Below are positions 34,070-43,686 of a stretch of 64,000 bases of DNA, piece after piece. Under the pieces are notes generated by a model. That model saw nothing but the letters and a program-made list of their open reading frames with translations. It did no database searches and had not been told where the DNA came from. The stretch is from Maricaulis maris_C (lineage in GTDB: Bacteria > Pseudomonadota > Alphaproteobacteria > Caulobacterales > Maricaulaceae), in the NCBI RefSeq assembly GCF_049116555.1, contig NZ_JAGDYT010000006.1, positions 434,001 through 498,000 on the forward strand. The letters are read 5' to 3'. Positions within the stretch are counted from its first letter, which is position 1. The number at the start of each line of letters is the position of its first letter. Made by a program: the position numbers and the translations under genes.

Positions 34070-35029
34070 ATGAGCGTACATGATCGTGACTTGAAACCAC
34101 GCCGGCTGAGCCGGGCGCTGCTCGCGGGCACCGCCCTGGCCCTGGCCTCACTCGGTCTGGCCGCGCCGGGCCAGGCCCAGACACGAGTGAATCTGGTGCG
34201 CGCGCCCAGTGGTCATCTGCTGATCCCGGTCTCGCTCAATGAGAGCGAGCCCCAGACCTTCATTCTCGATACCGGCGCCAGCAATACCGCCATCGCCCAG
34301 CCGATCGCCGAAGGTGTCGGCTTCGTGTCGCAATGGGAAGATTACGACCTCGTCCAGTCGCTGAATGCGCGGTTCGACGCCGAGCGTTACCCGATCGAAC
34401 GGCTCTACATGCCAGGGCTCGACCCGGTCGGCGTCAACAGCGTGATCATCCCGGTGGCCGCAGAACATCCCCTGCCCGTTGCCGGACTCCTGGGCGCGGA
34501 CGCCATCACTGCGGACCGCTATGAGATCGATGTCGACACGCTCCAGCTGATTCTCGACAGCGGGCCTGCCGCCCATCCGGACGGTCAGATCGAACGCCGC
34601 GGCCTGCTGATCGGCGAAGCGCAACTGCGCCGTCGCTCGGCCCCGGTCCATGTCATCATCGACACGGGCAGCTCGCACACACTGATCAATCGTCAGCTTC
34701 GCCGCCATCTCTTTGATGCCGGCGTCCAGTTCAACATCAATGTCGCGGTCTCCGGGATCGAGGATGAAGAACCGGAAGAAGCCCGGCCTGTGCTCATTCG
34801 CCAACTGCAGATCGGTGGCCTTTGCGTCGACCAGTCTCCGGCGCTGCAGTCCGATCTCGACGTCTTTGACGCGCTAGGCTGGGCGGACGAGCCGGCCATG
34901 GTGATCGGCATGGACACGCTGCGCCATGCCCGCATCCGCGTCGACCGGACGACGGGCGTGTTCGAGATTTCCGGTACCACCGAGGCCACACAATGCAATG
35001 GCGACCGGGTGCAGATGCCCGGCCTTTAG
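34070..35029 (+). CDS. secreted two-lobed retropepsin-like aspartyl protease
   Basis: A 319-residue exported protein with a signal peptide ending at PGQAQ (the first 45 residues are basic then hydrophobic, with a long n-region). Two aspartyl-protease motifs are in one chain: ILDTGASNTAIA at about 75 and IIDTGSSHTLIN at about 205. Each half also has a hydrophobic-hydrophobic-Gly partner (LLGADAI and MVIGMDTL). A single-chain double lobe is unusual in bacteria, where such domains mostly dimerise. AGGAG lies five bases before ATG 34070. A paralogue with a PDZ-like tail is at 54.2 kb. Substrates are unknown. Confidence 0.85.
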   Translation: MSVHDRDLKPRRLSRALLAGTALALASLGLAAPGQAQTRVNLVRAPSGHLLIPVSLNESEPQTFILDTGASNTAIAQPIAEGVGFVSQWEDYDLVQSLNARFDAERYPIERLYMPGLDPVGVNSVIIPVAAEHPLPVAGLLGADAITADRYEIDVDTLQLILDSGPAAHPDGQIERRGLLIGEAQLRRRSAPVHVIIDTGSSHTLINRQLRRHLFDAGVQFNINVAVSGIEDEEPEEARPVLIRQLQIGGLCVDQSPALQSDLDVFDALGWADEPAMVIGMDTLRHARIRVDRTTGVFEISGTTEATQCNGDRVQMPGL

Positions 35030-35051
35030 CGGCCCCGGACATGCGCAAGAA

Positions 35052-35084
35052 AAAGGCCGCGGAACCTCAGGTTCCGCGGCCTTT
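35052..35084. terminator. bidirectional intrinsic terminator
   Basis: A near-perfect 16-bp palindrome (AAAGGCCGCGGAACCT, one C, then its exact complement ending CCTTT) lies between the convergent protease and POT genes. The A and T ends give a short T-tract on both strands. Confidence 0.85.
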
Positions 35085-35107
35085 CTCATGACAGTGTCGA
35101 GCGCGGT

Positions 35108-37246
35108 TTAGGGCGCGTCCGACGACCGGTCCATCGACGGGCCACCGGCTTCGGTTTCGGTCGGATGCGCGGTCAGGCTGCTCTCCGCCATCAGCCGCTT
35201 GATGATCGGTGAGATCAGCAGCATCAGCAGAGCGATCAACATGGCGATGATCCCGACCTGCGTATAGACGCTGACATAGGTCGCCTTGGCTGCCGCCACA
35301 TTGGTCAGCTGCCCGCCAACCGTTTCGGCCCCCGTCGACTTCGCGATCACGCCGGCAAGATAGTTGGACAGACCGGAATAGAGGAACCAGGCCCCCATCG
35401 TCATCCCGACGACCCGTGCCGGTGCCAGCTTGGTCACCGCGGACAGACCGACCGGTGAGAGCAGAAGCTCCGACATGGTGTGGATCCAGTAGATCAGGAA
35501 GATGAAGACAACCGCCGTCATCCCGGCCGAGCCACCGGCCTGCATACCGCCGACCAGGGCGAGGAATCCAAGTCCCACACCAAAGACACCAATCGCGAAT
35601 TTCACCGGCGTCGAGGGCTCACGGTTCCGCTTGGCCAACGCAATCCACATCCAGGCCACGATCGGCGCGAAAATGAAGATGAAGCCGGCATTGAGCGACT
35701 GGAAGACCGGGGCCGGTACCGACCATCCGAAAATGGTCTTGTCGACGAGTCGGTCGGTGAACAGGTTGAGTGAGGATCCAGCCTGCTCGAACAGGGCCCA
35801 GAACGGGATCTGCGCGAGCACGAAATAGATCGCCGCAAACATGCGACTGCGCTCGACACCGCTCAGCTTGATGATGCTGTAGAGGACGAGCAGGACAAAG
35901 ATCGCCACGCCCAGCATGCCGACAAACCACTCGGGAATGACGTGCGCATTCATGACCAGCGACATCGACACGGCAATAATGCCCAGCCCGGCCAGATAGC
36001 AGGCGTGTTCGACCGTGATCGGGCCAAGCACCTTCTTCTTCAGCTTTTCGGGATTGGGCGGCTCGGCGCGACCTTCAAGGTATTTCTGACCCCAGATGAA
36101 GACAGCCAGACCGGCCAGCATGCCGACGCCGGCGAGGCCGAAACCCCAGGCCCAGCCATAGACAATACCGAGGATGCCGCAGGTGATGGATGACAGAAAT
36201 GAGCCCAGATTGATGCCCATGTAGAAGAGCGTGAAACCGGAGTCGCGACGCTTGTCTTCGACGCCATAGAGCGAACCGACAATGGTCGAAATATTGGCCT
36301 TGAGGTAACCGACACCGGCAATGATCAACGCCAGCGAGAGGTAAAGGATGAAGACGTAGAGCGGCTGGCGAACCGGTTCGCCTACGGCATACTCGCCTTC
36401 GGCGGCACTGGTCAGCACCGTGTCATCATCATTGTCCCGGGTCCCATTGTCGTTGACGACCTCAAGATAGTTTTGATCGGCCTCGGCGAGCTGATAGGTC
36501 GCGCCGGCGATCTCCACCGTGCGAACAACGTCGTCACCGTCCATGGAGATCGTGACCGGGAACGCGCCCTCGCCGGGCAGTTCGAGTGTCGTCGCCGGCT
36601 CGTCACCCGAGCAGGACGCGATCCCGAACGTATTGCAGATATTGGCGAGGAAGCTGCGCGGTTCCGCGATCAGAGCGTATTCGGCCGCGCGTTCCACTTC
36701 CTGCTCGGCCGCGTCATAGCGTTCACCGAGGAAGCTACGGGTATCGCCATCGCTACCTGTCAGGGTCAGCGTGGTGTCGGTCCGGAAAACCAGCAGACGA
36801 TCCGCGCCTTCATAGTCGATGAAGAGCTGCTGGCGGTCGCCACGCCCTTCGGCCTGAAGCTCATAGGTCTCGTTGGCGACCGTGATGTCCTGGCGAGACC
36901 CGCTGCCTTCAAAGGCCATCCCCAAATGGCCGAGGACCAGCAGGACGGCGCCAAATGTCACCGCCTTGCGCTGACCCAGATACCGATCAGCCAACGTCCC
37001 GCCGATAATTGTCATGATGTAGACCAGCGCCGTGTAAGCGCCGTACATCACGCCCGAGCGCTCATCCGAGAACAGGAAGTGCTGTGTCAGATAAATGATC
37101 AGCAGGCCCCGCATCCCGTAATACGAGAAGCGTTCCCACATTTCGGTGAAGAACAGGATGGCCAGCCCCTTCGGATGCCCGAAGAAAGAGGTGTCCTTGT
37201 TTTCTTGATTGGGTGCATTACCCGGCGTTGCGGTCGTGTCCGTCAC
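35108..37246 (-). CDS. proton-dependent oligopeptide transporter (POT family) with periplasmic insertion
   Basis: A 712-residue peptide symporter that imports di- and tripeptides with protons. The ExxER motif is EMWERFSYYGMR at about 35-46 and a POT signature is around YMGINLGSF. Usual POT proteins have about 500 residues; here an extra segment at about 114-293 sits between the third and fourth helices. It is hydrophilic and rich in Asp, Glu and Thr, and contains C204 and C212 (ANICNTFGIASC), which could form a disulfide. By topology it should be in the periplasm. Twelve or more helices flank it. It is a single-gene unit on the minus strand ending at a strong terminator. Confidence 0.93.
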   Translation of the reverse strand: MTDTTATPGNAPNQENKDTSFFGHPKGLAILFFTEMWERFSYYGMRGLLIIYLTQHFLFSDERSGVMYGAYTALVYIMTIIGGTLADRYLGQRKAVTFGAVLLVLGHLGMAFEGSGSRQDITVANETYELQAEGRGDRQQLFIDYEGADRLLVFRTDTTLTLTGSDGDTRSFLGERYDAAEQEVERAAEYALIAEPRSFLANICNTFGIASCSGDEPATTLELPGEGAFPVTISMDGDDVVRTVEIAGATYQLAEADQNYLEVVNDNGTRDNDDDTVLTSAAEGEYAVGEPVRQPLYVFILYLSLALIIAGVGYLKANISTIVGSLYGVEDKRRDSGFTLFYMGINLGSFLSSITCGILGIVYGWAWGFGLAGVGMLAGLAVFIWGQKYLEGRAEPPNPEKLKKKVLGPITVEHACYLAGLGIIAVSMSLVMNAHVIPEWFVGMLGVAIFVLLVLYSIIKLSGVERSRMFAAIYFVLAQIPFWALFEQAGSSLNLFTDRLVDKTIFGWSVPAPVFQSLNAGFIFIFAPIVAWMWIALAKRNREPSTPVKFAIGVFGVGLGFLALVGGMQAGGSAGMTAVVFIFLIYWIHTMSELLLSPVGLSAVTKLAPARVVGMTMGAWFLYSGLSNYLAGVIAKSTGAETVGGQLTNVAAAKATYVSVYTQVGIIAMLIALLMLLISPIIKRLMAESSLTAHPTETEAGGPSMDRSSDAP

Positions 37247-37404
37247 GCGTATCTCCCCAGTACCCGCCCCACGCGGGCTTTAAATAGGCGGGCAATTGAC
37301 CACGCGTACGGGGAAGGCTCAAGCCTCGAGGACGGGCGGATACATGGGAGCCCTACACATTTGGGTGTGCACTGTTCATCCGGGAACGGATATTCTGACG
37401 TCCG

Positions 37405-38778
37405 CTAGTAGGCGCACTCGGTGAAAACCGGCTCGATGGAACCGCCCCACGCGCCGTTGAAACGCGCGATCAGATCCTCGGCCCGGGTGCGTCCGGTGCG
37501 GACGATCTCGTCGAGATCATCCAGGAAAAGCGTCTCGCTTTCGCCATGGCCATTCAGCCTGGCGCGCGCGCGCAGGCCAGACCGGGCGATGGCGAGGGCT
37601 TCGCGGGCGATGTCCTGCAGCGTGCCATCACGGAAGGGCGTATGCAGGCCGGTCTTCGCAGCGCCGACCCGCAGGGCATCGCGCTCGGCTTCGGTCCAGT
37701 CTTTCACCAGATCCCAGGCGGCATCCAGCGCCGTGTTGTCATAGAGCAGCCCGACCCAGAAGGCCGGCAGGGCACACAGCGTGTTCCAGGGACCGCTGTC
37801 GGCCCCGCGCATTTCCAGGAAGGTCTTCAGGCGCACTTCGGGGAAGACGGTGGAGAGATGGTCTTCCCAATCACTCATCACCGGCTTTTCACCCGGCAGG
37901 ATGTCGAGCTTGCCGGCCAGGAAGTCGCGGAAGGACTTGCCGGTGGCGTCCTTGTATTCGCCGCCGCGCTTGACGAAATACATCGGCACATCAAGCGCCC
38001 AGTCGCGATATTGCTCATAACCGAAACCCTCGTCGAAGACGAAGGGCAGCATGCCGGTGCGGTTATTGTCGGTGTCGGTCCAGACATGGGCCCGATAGGA
38101 CAGGAAGCCGTGCAACCCGCCATCCTTGAAGGGCGAATTGGCGAACAGGGCTGTCGCCAGCGGTTGCAGGGCCAGCGAGACGCGGAACTTTTTCGCCATG
38201 TCGGCTTCGGTCGAGAAGTCCAGATTGGTCTGGACCGTGCACGAGCGGAACATCATCTGATGCCCCATCGTGCCGACGCGTGGCATGTAGGCCTTCATCA
38301 GCCCGTAGCGGGCCTTGGGCATCATTGGTGTGTCTTCCAGCGACCATTTCGGCGAGAAGCCAAGACCGAGGAAGCCGGCGCCGATCTCGTCGGCGACCTC
38401 GCGCACTTCCTTGAGATGGGAATTCACCTCGGCACAGGTCTGGTGGATGGTTTCCAGCGGCGCACCGGAGAGCTCGAACTGTCCGCCCGGCTCCAGCGTG
38501 ATCGAGGCCCCCTCGCGTTTCAGGGCGATCAGCTCGCCGCCCTCGCGCACGGGCTGCCAGCCAAAGCGTTCCAGCCCGGACAGCATCTTTTCGACGCTGG
38601 GACCGCCTGCGCGGAATGGCAAGGGCGTGTGATCGCCCAGGGCAAAGCCGAATTTCTCGTGCTCGGTACCGATGCGGAAGGCGTCCGCAGGCTTTTCACC
38701 CGCGGCGAAATAGGCCGTCAGCTGGTCCAGGCTCTCAATGGGAGCACCTTCGCCGCCCGAATTATACGTGCCGCTCAT
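37405..38778 (-). CDS. gshA: glutamate--cysteine ligase (plant/alphaproteobacterial type)
   Basis: A 457-residue ATP-dependent ligase that joins Glu and Cys, the first step of glutathione synthesis. It belongs to the GCS2-like family found in alphaproteobacteria and plants: FRIGTEHEKFGFAL near residue 35 and LEPGGQFELSGAPLETIHQ near 100 are characteristic, with the substrate segment SYRAHVWTDTDNNRTG further on. The ATG is 38778. It lies 120 bases after rsmE on the same strand and is not overlapping it. The glutathione synthetase gene is not in the window. Confidence 0.95.
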   Translation of the reverse strand: MSGTYNSGGEGAPIESLDQLTAYFAAGEKPADAFRIGTEHEKFGFALGDHTPLPFRAGGPSVEKMLSGLERFGWQPVREGGELIALKREGASITLEPGGQFELSGAPLETIHQTCAEVNSHLKEVREVADEIGAGFLGLGFSPKWSLEDTPMMPKARYGLMKAYMPRVGTMGHQMMFRSCTVQTNLDFSTEADMAKKFRVSLALQPLATALFANSPFKDGGLHGFLSYRAHVWTDTDNNRTGMLPFVFDEGFGYEQYRDWALDVPMYFVKRGGEYKDATGKSFRDFLAGKLDILPGEKPVMSDWEDHLSTVFPEVRLKTFLEMRGADSGPWNTLCALPAFWVGLLYDNTALDAAWDLVKDWTEAERDALRVGAAKTGLHTPFRDGTLQDIAREALAIARSGLRARARLNGHGESETLFLDDLDEIVRTGRTRAEDLIARFNGAWGGSIEPVFTECAY

Positions 38779-38898
38779 ATCAAGCGCCCCCGCCGTTCAA
38801 AATGTCCGCAACAGATATGGGGGCACTGCGCCGGGAACAAGGGCAAGGCGCTGAGATTCACAGCGTTGTGACGGCGCGGCATCGACAGCCCGACCTGC

Positions 38899-39666
38899 TC
38901 AACGCCAGTCCCCGCACGCGCTTTGCCAGATCGTCAGTGCCGCAATGACTGCCGTCTCGGCGCGCAGGATGCGTGGCCCCAGCGTGACCGGGATGACGTG
39001 ATCCAGGCTGCGCAGGCGCTCGCGCTCGGCGGGCGAGAAGCCGCCTTCGGGACCGATCAGGATCGCGGCACGCCTTGACATGTCCGCCTCCGCCAGCGCC
39101 GCCGCCATGGGCTGCCCGCGCCCGCGCGCGCCACCCCAGGCTTCGTCGGCGTCATCACCGCTTTCATCGCAGAAGATGATCACCCGGTCGGCCGGCCAGG
39201 CGCCGAGGACCCGGTCAAGCTTGTCGATCTCGCGGATCGTCGGCAGGTCGAGCCGTTCGGTCTGTTCGGCGGCCTCCCTGGCGATCGACGCGAAGCGCTC
39301 ATACTTGATGCGGTCGGACTGGGTCCGGGCCGTCATCACCGGACAGATCGCCGCGACGCCAAGCTCGGTCGCCTTCTCAACGATGAGGTCGGTTTTCTGG
39401 CGCTTGACCGGCGCGAAGAGCAGCCAGAGATCGGGCACGCCCTGCTGCGGCCGGGTCTGCGCCTCAAGCTGCAAGGTCGCTGCCTTTTTCGAGGCGTGGG
39501 CGATTTGCGCCGACCACTCGCCGTCGCGGCCATTGAAGACGCGAACCGGATCGCCTTCGCCGCGCCGCATGACATTGAGCAGATAGTGCGCATCCTCCCG
39601 TGTCAGCGGCAGGGTGGCACCGGCAATGAACGGTGCATCGATATGGAGGCGGGGTGCGGTCGACAT
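38899..39666 (-). CDS. rsmE: 16S rRNA (uracil1498-N3)-methyltransferase
   Basis: RsmE methylates U1498 of 16S rRNA using SAM. The 255-residue protein has an N-terminal PUA-like domain (LTREDAHYLLNVMRRGEG) and a C-terminal SPOUT knot with ILIGPEGGFSPAERE and LGPRILRAETAVIAAL, both diagnostic. ATG 39666 is preferred because the family starts with a short N-terminal strand; the upstream extension of 12 codons has none. It is divergent from ubiA across 100 bases. Confidence 0.95.
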   Translation of the reverse strand: MSTAPRLHIDAPFIAGATLPLTREDAHYLLNVMRRGEGDPVRVFNGRDGEWSAQIAHASKKAATLQLEAQTRPQQGVPDLWLLFAPVKRQKTDLIVEKATELGVAAICPVMTARTQSDRIKYERFASIAREAAEQTERLDLPTIREIDKLDRVLGAWPADRVIIFCDESGDDADEAWGGARGRGQPMAAALAEADMSRRAAILIGPEGGFSPAERERLRSLDHVIPVTLGPRILRAETAVIAALTIWQSACGDWR

Positions 39667-39766
39667 GTCTTCCGCTTTGGCCGCGCCGCCGCGCCAGGTC
39701 AAGTCCCGGCAGCCCGCAGCGCACTCCTGCCTTGAATTGGCCGTCAGGCTTTGCCAAACACCGGGG

Positions 39767-40693
39767 ATGCAACTGAATTTCGACCGTCGGGTCGCCGACA
39801 GCCTGCCTACATCCTGGGTCGACCGAGCCCCGCTCGCCCTGCGCCCCTATCTGCGGCTGGCCCGCTATGACCGGCCCATCGGCTTCTGGCTGCTGGCCCT
39901 GCCCTGCTGGATGGGGCTCATGGCAGCACGGATCGGCGACGGGCTCGGGCTGCATGATCTCTGGCTGGCGGTGCTCTTTGCAATCGGCGCCATCGCCATG
40001 CGCGGGGCCGGCTGCACCTATAACGACATTGTCGACCGTGAACTCGATGCCCAGGTAGCGCGGACCGCCGACCGGCCGCTCGCAGCCGGGACGGTGACGC
40101 TGAAACAGGCCTGGCTCTTTCTGGCGGGACAGGCGCTGGTCGGCCTGATTGTGCTGATGCAATTACCGGTGATCGCGATCGGTGTCGGCCTGGCCTCGCT
40201 CTTGCTGGTGGCGGCCTATCCCTTCATGAAGCGCATTACCTGGTGGCCGCAGGCCTGGCTCGGCCTGACCTTCAACTGGGGCGTTCCCGTCGCCTATATC
40301 GCGGCAATCGGCCGCGCCGATGGCGTCATGATCGTGCTCTATGCCGCCTGCGTCCTGTGGACGCTGGGCTATGACACCATCTATGCCCAGCAGGACAGCG
40401 AGGATGATGCGCTGGTCGGGGTCAAGTCGACCGCCCGCCTGTTCGGCGAGAGCTCGCAATACTGGGTCGCGGGCTTTTACGGCGCCAATGCAATCCTCAT
40501 CGCCCTCGCAATCTGGATGAGCCAGGCGACGCCCTGGATCGTCATTCCGTTCACGCTCTACACCGCGCATTTGTTCAACCAGGTCCGGCGCCTTGATATC
40601 GAAGACGGGGCCAGATGCCTTGCCCTTTTCAAATCGAACAGGATCAGCGGGCTGCTTCTGGTCGCCACGCTTTTCACTGGCGCCCTGATTTGA
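39767..40693 (+). CDS. ubiA: 4-hydroxybenzoate polyprenyltransferase
   Basis: UbiA condenses polyprenyl diphosphate with 4-hydroxybenzoate in ubiquinone biosynthesis at the inner membrane. The 308-residue protein has about eight helices and both Asp-rich motifs: NDIVDRELDAQVARTADRPL and DTIYAQQDSEDD. The start, MQLNFDRRVADSLPTSWVDR at ATG 39767, matches the family and GGGG precedes it; the longer frame is not supported. ubiD and ubiG lie later in the window, not in an operon with it. Confidence 0.96.
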   Translation: MQLNFDRRVADSLPTSWVDRAPLALRPYLRLARYDRPIGFWLLALPCWMGLMAARIGDGLGLHDLWLAVLFAIGAIAMRGAGCTYNDIVDRELDAQVARTADRPLAAGTVTLKQAWLFLAGQALVGLIVLMQLPVIAIGVGLASLLLVAAYPFMKRITWWPQAWLGLTFNWGVPVAYIAAIGRADGVMIVLYAACVLWTLGYDTIYAQQDSEDDALVGVKSTARLFGESSQYWVAGFYGANAILIALAIWMSQATPWIVIPFTLYTAHLFNQVRRLDIEDGARCLALFKSNRISGLLLVATLFTGALI

Positions 40694-40778
40694 CCCCGGC
40701 GCCCGGCGCTGGCTTGATAGGCAGGAGCGCGCTCGCCGCGCCGGCCATCAGATCGCGCTACCAGTCAGGATGAGTGTC

Positions 40779-42185
40779 ATGCGTCTAGTTATCCGAGCCT
40801 TCGTCGGGCTCGCCCTGAGCCTGTGTGCCGGCCTGGCCTCCGCCCAGGAAACGCCCGCCCCGCAAAGCGCGCTTCACATTCCGGTGCGCTACGAGACGCT
40901 CGACAATGGTCTGCGCGTTGTGCTGGCGGAAGATCACACCGTGCCGACCGCAACGGTCGCGGTTTATTACGGGGTCGGCTACCGCAATGAACCGCGCGGA
41001 CGCACCGGTTTTGCGCACTTGTTCGAGCATGTCTTCTTTGCCGGTTCGGAAAACCTGCCGGATTCGGTCTTTTACTATTTCATCTCGGGCATGGGCGGCA
41101 TCGCCAACGGGTCGACCCGACTGGATTTTACCAATTATTTCGGCGTGGTCCCGGCCAATGCCCTCAACGCCTTCCTGTGGGCCGAGGCTGACCGCATGGC
41201 GGCACCAACCATCAGCACCCAGGTTTTCCAGCGCGAGCGCGACGTCGTGCGCAACGAAATTTTCGTCAATGTCCAGAACCAGGCCTATGGCGACTGGACC
41301 TGGATCGACCTGCCCATGGTTGCCAATGAAAACTGGCACAATGCGCACAATTTCTACGGCGACCTTAGCGATCTGGATGCGGCAACGGTCGAGGATGCCC
41401 GCGCCTTCTTCGAGCAGTACTACACGCCGCGCAATGCGGTCCTCGTCGTGGCGGGCAGCTTCGACACCAACGAAACGCTGACCACGATCGAGCAATATTT
41501 CGGCGATATTCCCACCGGTCCCGAATTGCCGGAGATCGACGTCTCCGAGCCGCCGCAGACCGAGGAAAAATGGGCGGAGATGACGGACCCGCTGGCAACC
41601 GAGCCCGGGCTGGCTGTGGCCTATCACATGCCCGAGCGGGGCACGCCGGACTATTTCGCGATGATCCTGATCGACCAGATCCTCGTCCGTGGCGGCGATG
41701 CCCGCCTGCGCCGTCGGCTGGTTGACGAGTTGGGTCACGGCACCCAGATTTCCGGCGGGATCAACCTGTTGGGCAATGTCTTCAACTATGACGGGCCGAT
41801 GCTGTGGACGGCGAGCATCATCCATGATGATGCCGTCGCACCGGATCAGGTCCTCGCCGATTTTGACACAGTGATCGACTCCCTGCGCGCCAATCCGGTC
41901 AGCGCCGAGGATCTCGCCGCCGCCCGCAGCAAGTTTCTCACCGAATTCTACTCCAGCCTCGACTACTCAACCCGCTTCGGCGTGGCCGACCTGCTGGCGA
42001 GCTTTGCCCTGTTTGACGATGACCCCAGCCGGATCAACCGGATCGAGGACGGCTTTGAGCAGGTCACGCCGGAGCTGATCCAGCGGACAGCCCGGACCTG
42101 GCTGCGCCGAGAGAACCGGACCGTGCTGGAATTGAGACCCGGAGACGGACGCCCGGCCGCGCCGACCGGCGAGGAGGCCCCATGA
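40779..42185 (+). CDS. M16 zinc peptidase, catalytic-type subunit (first pair)
   Basis: A 468-residue exported peptidase of the M16/pitrilysin family. A signal peptide (to about residue 25, LASAQE) precedes the zinc motif HxxEH in FAHLFEHVFFAGSENLP; the third ligand is the glutamate of VVRNEIF, 76 residues after the second His, as the family requires. The C-terminal half is the second M16 domain. ATG 40779 is favoured over ATG 40770 because AGGA stands nine bases before it. Its stop overlaps the next gene by four bases (ATGA), and the next gene lacks the zinc motif, so the two probably form a heterodimer. Confidence 0.93.
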   Translation: MRLVIRAFVGLALSLCAGLASAQETPAPQSALHIPVRYETLDNGLRVVLAEDHTVPTATVAVYYGVGYRNEPRGRTGFAHLFEHVFFAGSENLPDSVFYYFISGMGGIANGSTRLDFTNYFGVVPANALNAFLWAEADRMAAPTISTQVFQRERDVVRNEIFVNVQNQAYGDWTWIDLPMVANENWHNAHNFYGDLSDLDAATVEDARAFFEQYYTPRNAVLVVAGSFDTNETLTTIEQYFGDIPTGPELPEIDVSEPPQTEEKWAEMTDPLATEPGLAVAYHMPERGTPDYFAMILIDQILVRGGDARLRRRLVDELGHGTQISGGINLLGNVFNYDGPMLWTASIIHDDAVAPDQVLADFDTVIDSLRANPVSAEDLAAARSKFLTEFYSSLDYSTRFGVADLLASFALFDDDPSRINRIEDGFEQVTPELIQRTARTWLRRENRTVLELRPGDGRPAAPTGEEAP

Positions 42186-43597
42186 TGATCCGCTCCGTCT
42201 TCCTGCCCGCCCTCGCCCTTCTGGCTGCCATTGCCGCGCCAGGAGCCCGCGCCGACGAACCCGGTCGTGGCCTGCTGCCGCCCGCGCCGGGCGAGCCCAA
42301 TCCCTTCGAACTGCCTGCCAGCCAGACATTGACCCTGGAAAACGGGCTGACGGTCACCTTTGTGCCTTGGGGCATGACCCCGACCATGGATGTGATTGTC
42401 TCCGTGCGCGCCGGCAATATCGATGATGGCGAACAGACCTGGATTGCCGATCTCACCGCCGCGATGATGGAGGAAGGTTTCGCCGGCATGGACCGGGCCG
42501 AGATCGGGGCCCGTTTCGGTGCCATGGGCGGATCGCTCAATACAAGCGTCACCCAGACCAGCACGCTCATGGGCAGCTATGTCCTGGCCGAACATGGTGA
42601 AGACGCGCTCCATCTGATCGCCGATGCGGTGCGCCGCCCCGACTTCCCGGCCGACGCCTTCGAACGGATCCGGTCGGGCATGTCGCGCGATATCGAACGC
42701 CGCCGCCTGGAGCCGGGAAGCCAGGCTTTTGTGACCGCCTTCCACACACTTTTCCCGGAGGGCCACCCCTATCATTTCGGACTGCCCCGCCCGGGCCAGA
42801 TCGACACATTTACGCTCGCCGATGTGCGCAGTTTCCACGACCGGCATTTCAGCGCAGGACGGACCCATCTCTATATCGCCGGCCGCTTCGACACGCTGGA
42901 AATGGAGGCGGCCGTCCGTGACGCGTTCGGTGACTGGCCGCGCGGGGCTGCCGACACCGCGCCGCAGGCCGTGCCGGCGCGCGGCCCCGCCGTGCATCTC
43001 ATTGACCGCCCCGGCGCCCCGCAGAGCACGGTTCATCTCGTCTACCCTGTCAGCAGCGTCACATCGAAGGATGCGACCGCGATTTCCATCATGGATGCCG
43101 CCCTGGGCGGCGCCATCGCTGCCCGCATGCGCGAGGCCGGCTGGTCCTATTCGCCGACCAGCTACGTGCAATGGACCCGCGGTGGCGGCATGTGGACCTA
43201 TACCGACGATATCGACACACCGCGGACGCTGATCGCGCTGACAGCCGTTTTCGACACCATCGGGTCGCTGCGCCAATACGACTGGGAGATGGAGAGTACG
43301 CGGCGCTGGCTCGCCAGCCTCTTCGTGATGTCGGCGGGATCATCCTATGGTCTGCTGGAAAACCTTGGGCTGCGGGACAGTTTCGGTCTCGATCATGATT
43401 ATCTCGACCAGCGCGTGCCCTCGATCATGAGCACGAGTGATCGCGAGGTCAGCGCCGTCGCCCGCGCCTATCTGCGCGATGACCGCTTCACCCTTGTCAT
43501 CGTCGGCGATCTGGACCGGATCGAGGATGATATCCGCGGCATGCCGAGCCTGCGGCTGGCCGATATCGTCCGCCACGAGGCCGCTCCGACGGATTAA
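42182..43597 (+). CDS. M16 family protein, non-catalytic subunit (first pair)
   Basis: A 471-residue partner with a signal peptide (ALLAAIAAPGARA). The position of HxxEH is occupied by LTAAMMEEG, so the zinc site is lost. The C-terminal region keeps a YSPTSYVQWTRGG segment typical of the substrate-binding Arg/Tyr subunits of the M16B class. Two adjacent ATGs (42182 and 42185) follow GAGGAGG; translation is coupled to the upstream catalytic gene. Substrates, likely peptides in the periplasm, are unknown. Confidence 0.9.
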   Translation: MMIRSVFLPALALLAAIAAPGARADEPGRGLLPPAPGEPNPFELPASQTLTLENGLTVTFVPWGMTPTMDVIVSVRAGNIDDGEQTWIADLTAAMMEEGFAGMDRAEIGARFGAMGGSLNTSVTQTSTLMGSYVLAEHGEDALHLIADAVRRPDFPADAFERIRSGMSRDIERRRLEPGSQAFVTAFHTLFPEGHPYHFGLPRPGQIDTFTLADVRSFHDRHFSAGRTHLYIAGRFDTLEMEAAVRDAFGDWPRGAADTAPQAVPARGPAVHLIDRPGAPQSTVHLVYPVSSVTSKDATAISIMDAALGGAIAARMREAGWSYSPTSYVQWTRGGGMWTYTDDIDTPRTLIALTAVFDTIGSLRQYDWEMESTRRWLASLFVMSAGSSYGLLENLGLRDSFGLDHDYLDQRVPSIMSTSDREVSAVARAYLRDDRFTLVIVGDLDRIEDDIRGMPSLRLADIVRHEAAPTD

Positions 43598-43686
43598 ATC
43601 TTCGTCATGACGGTTTGACCCGGTCGGTCGGGAGGGCTTTGATACGGCCTTCCAATACGGCTACTGCAGTCACGAGCGGGGATATC

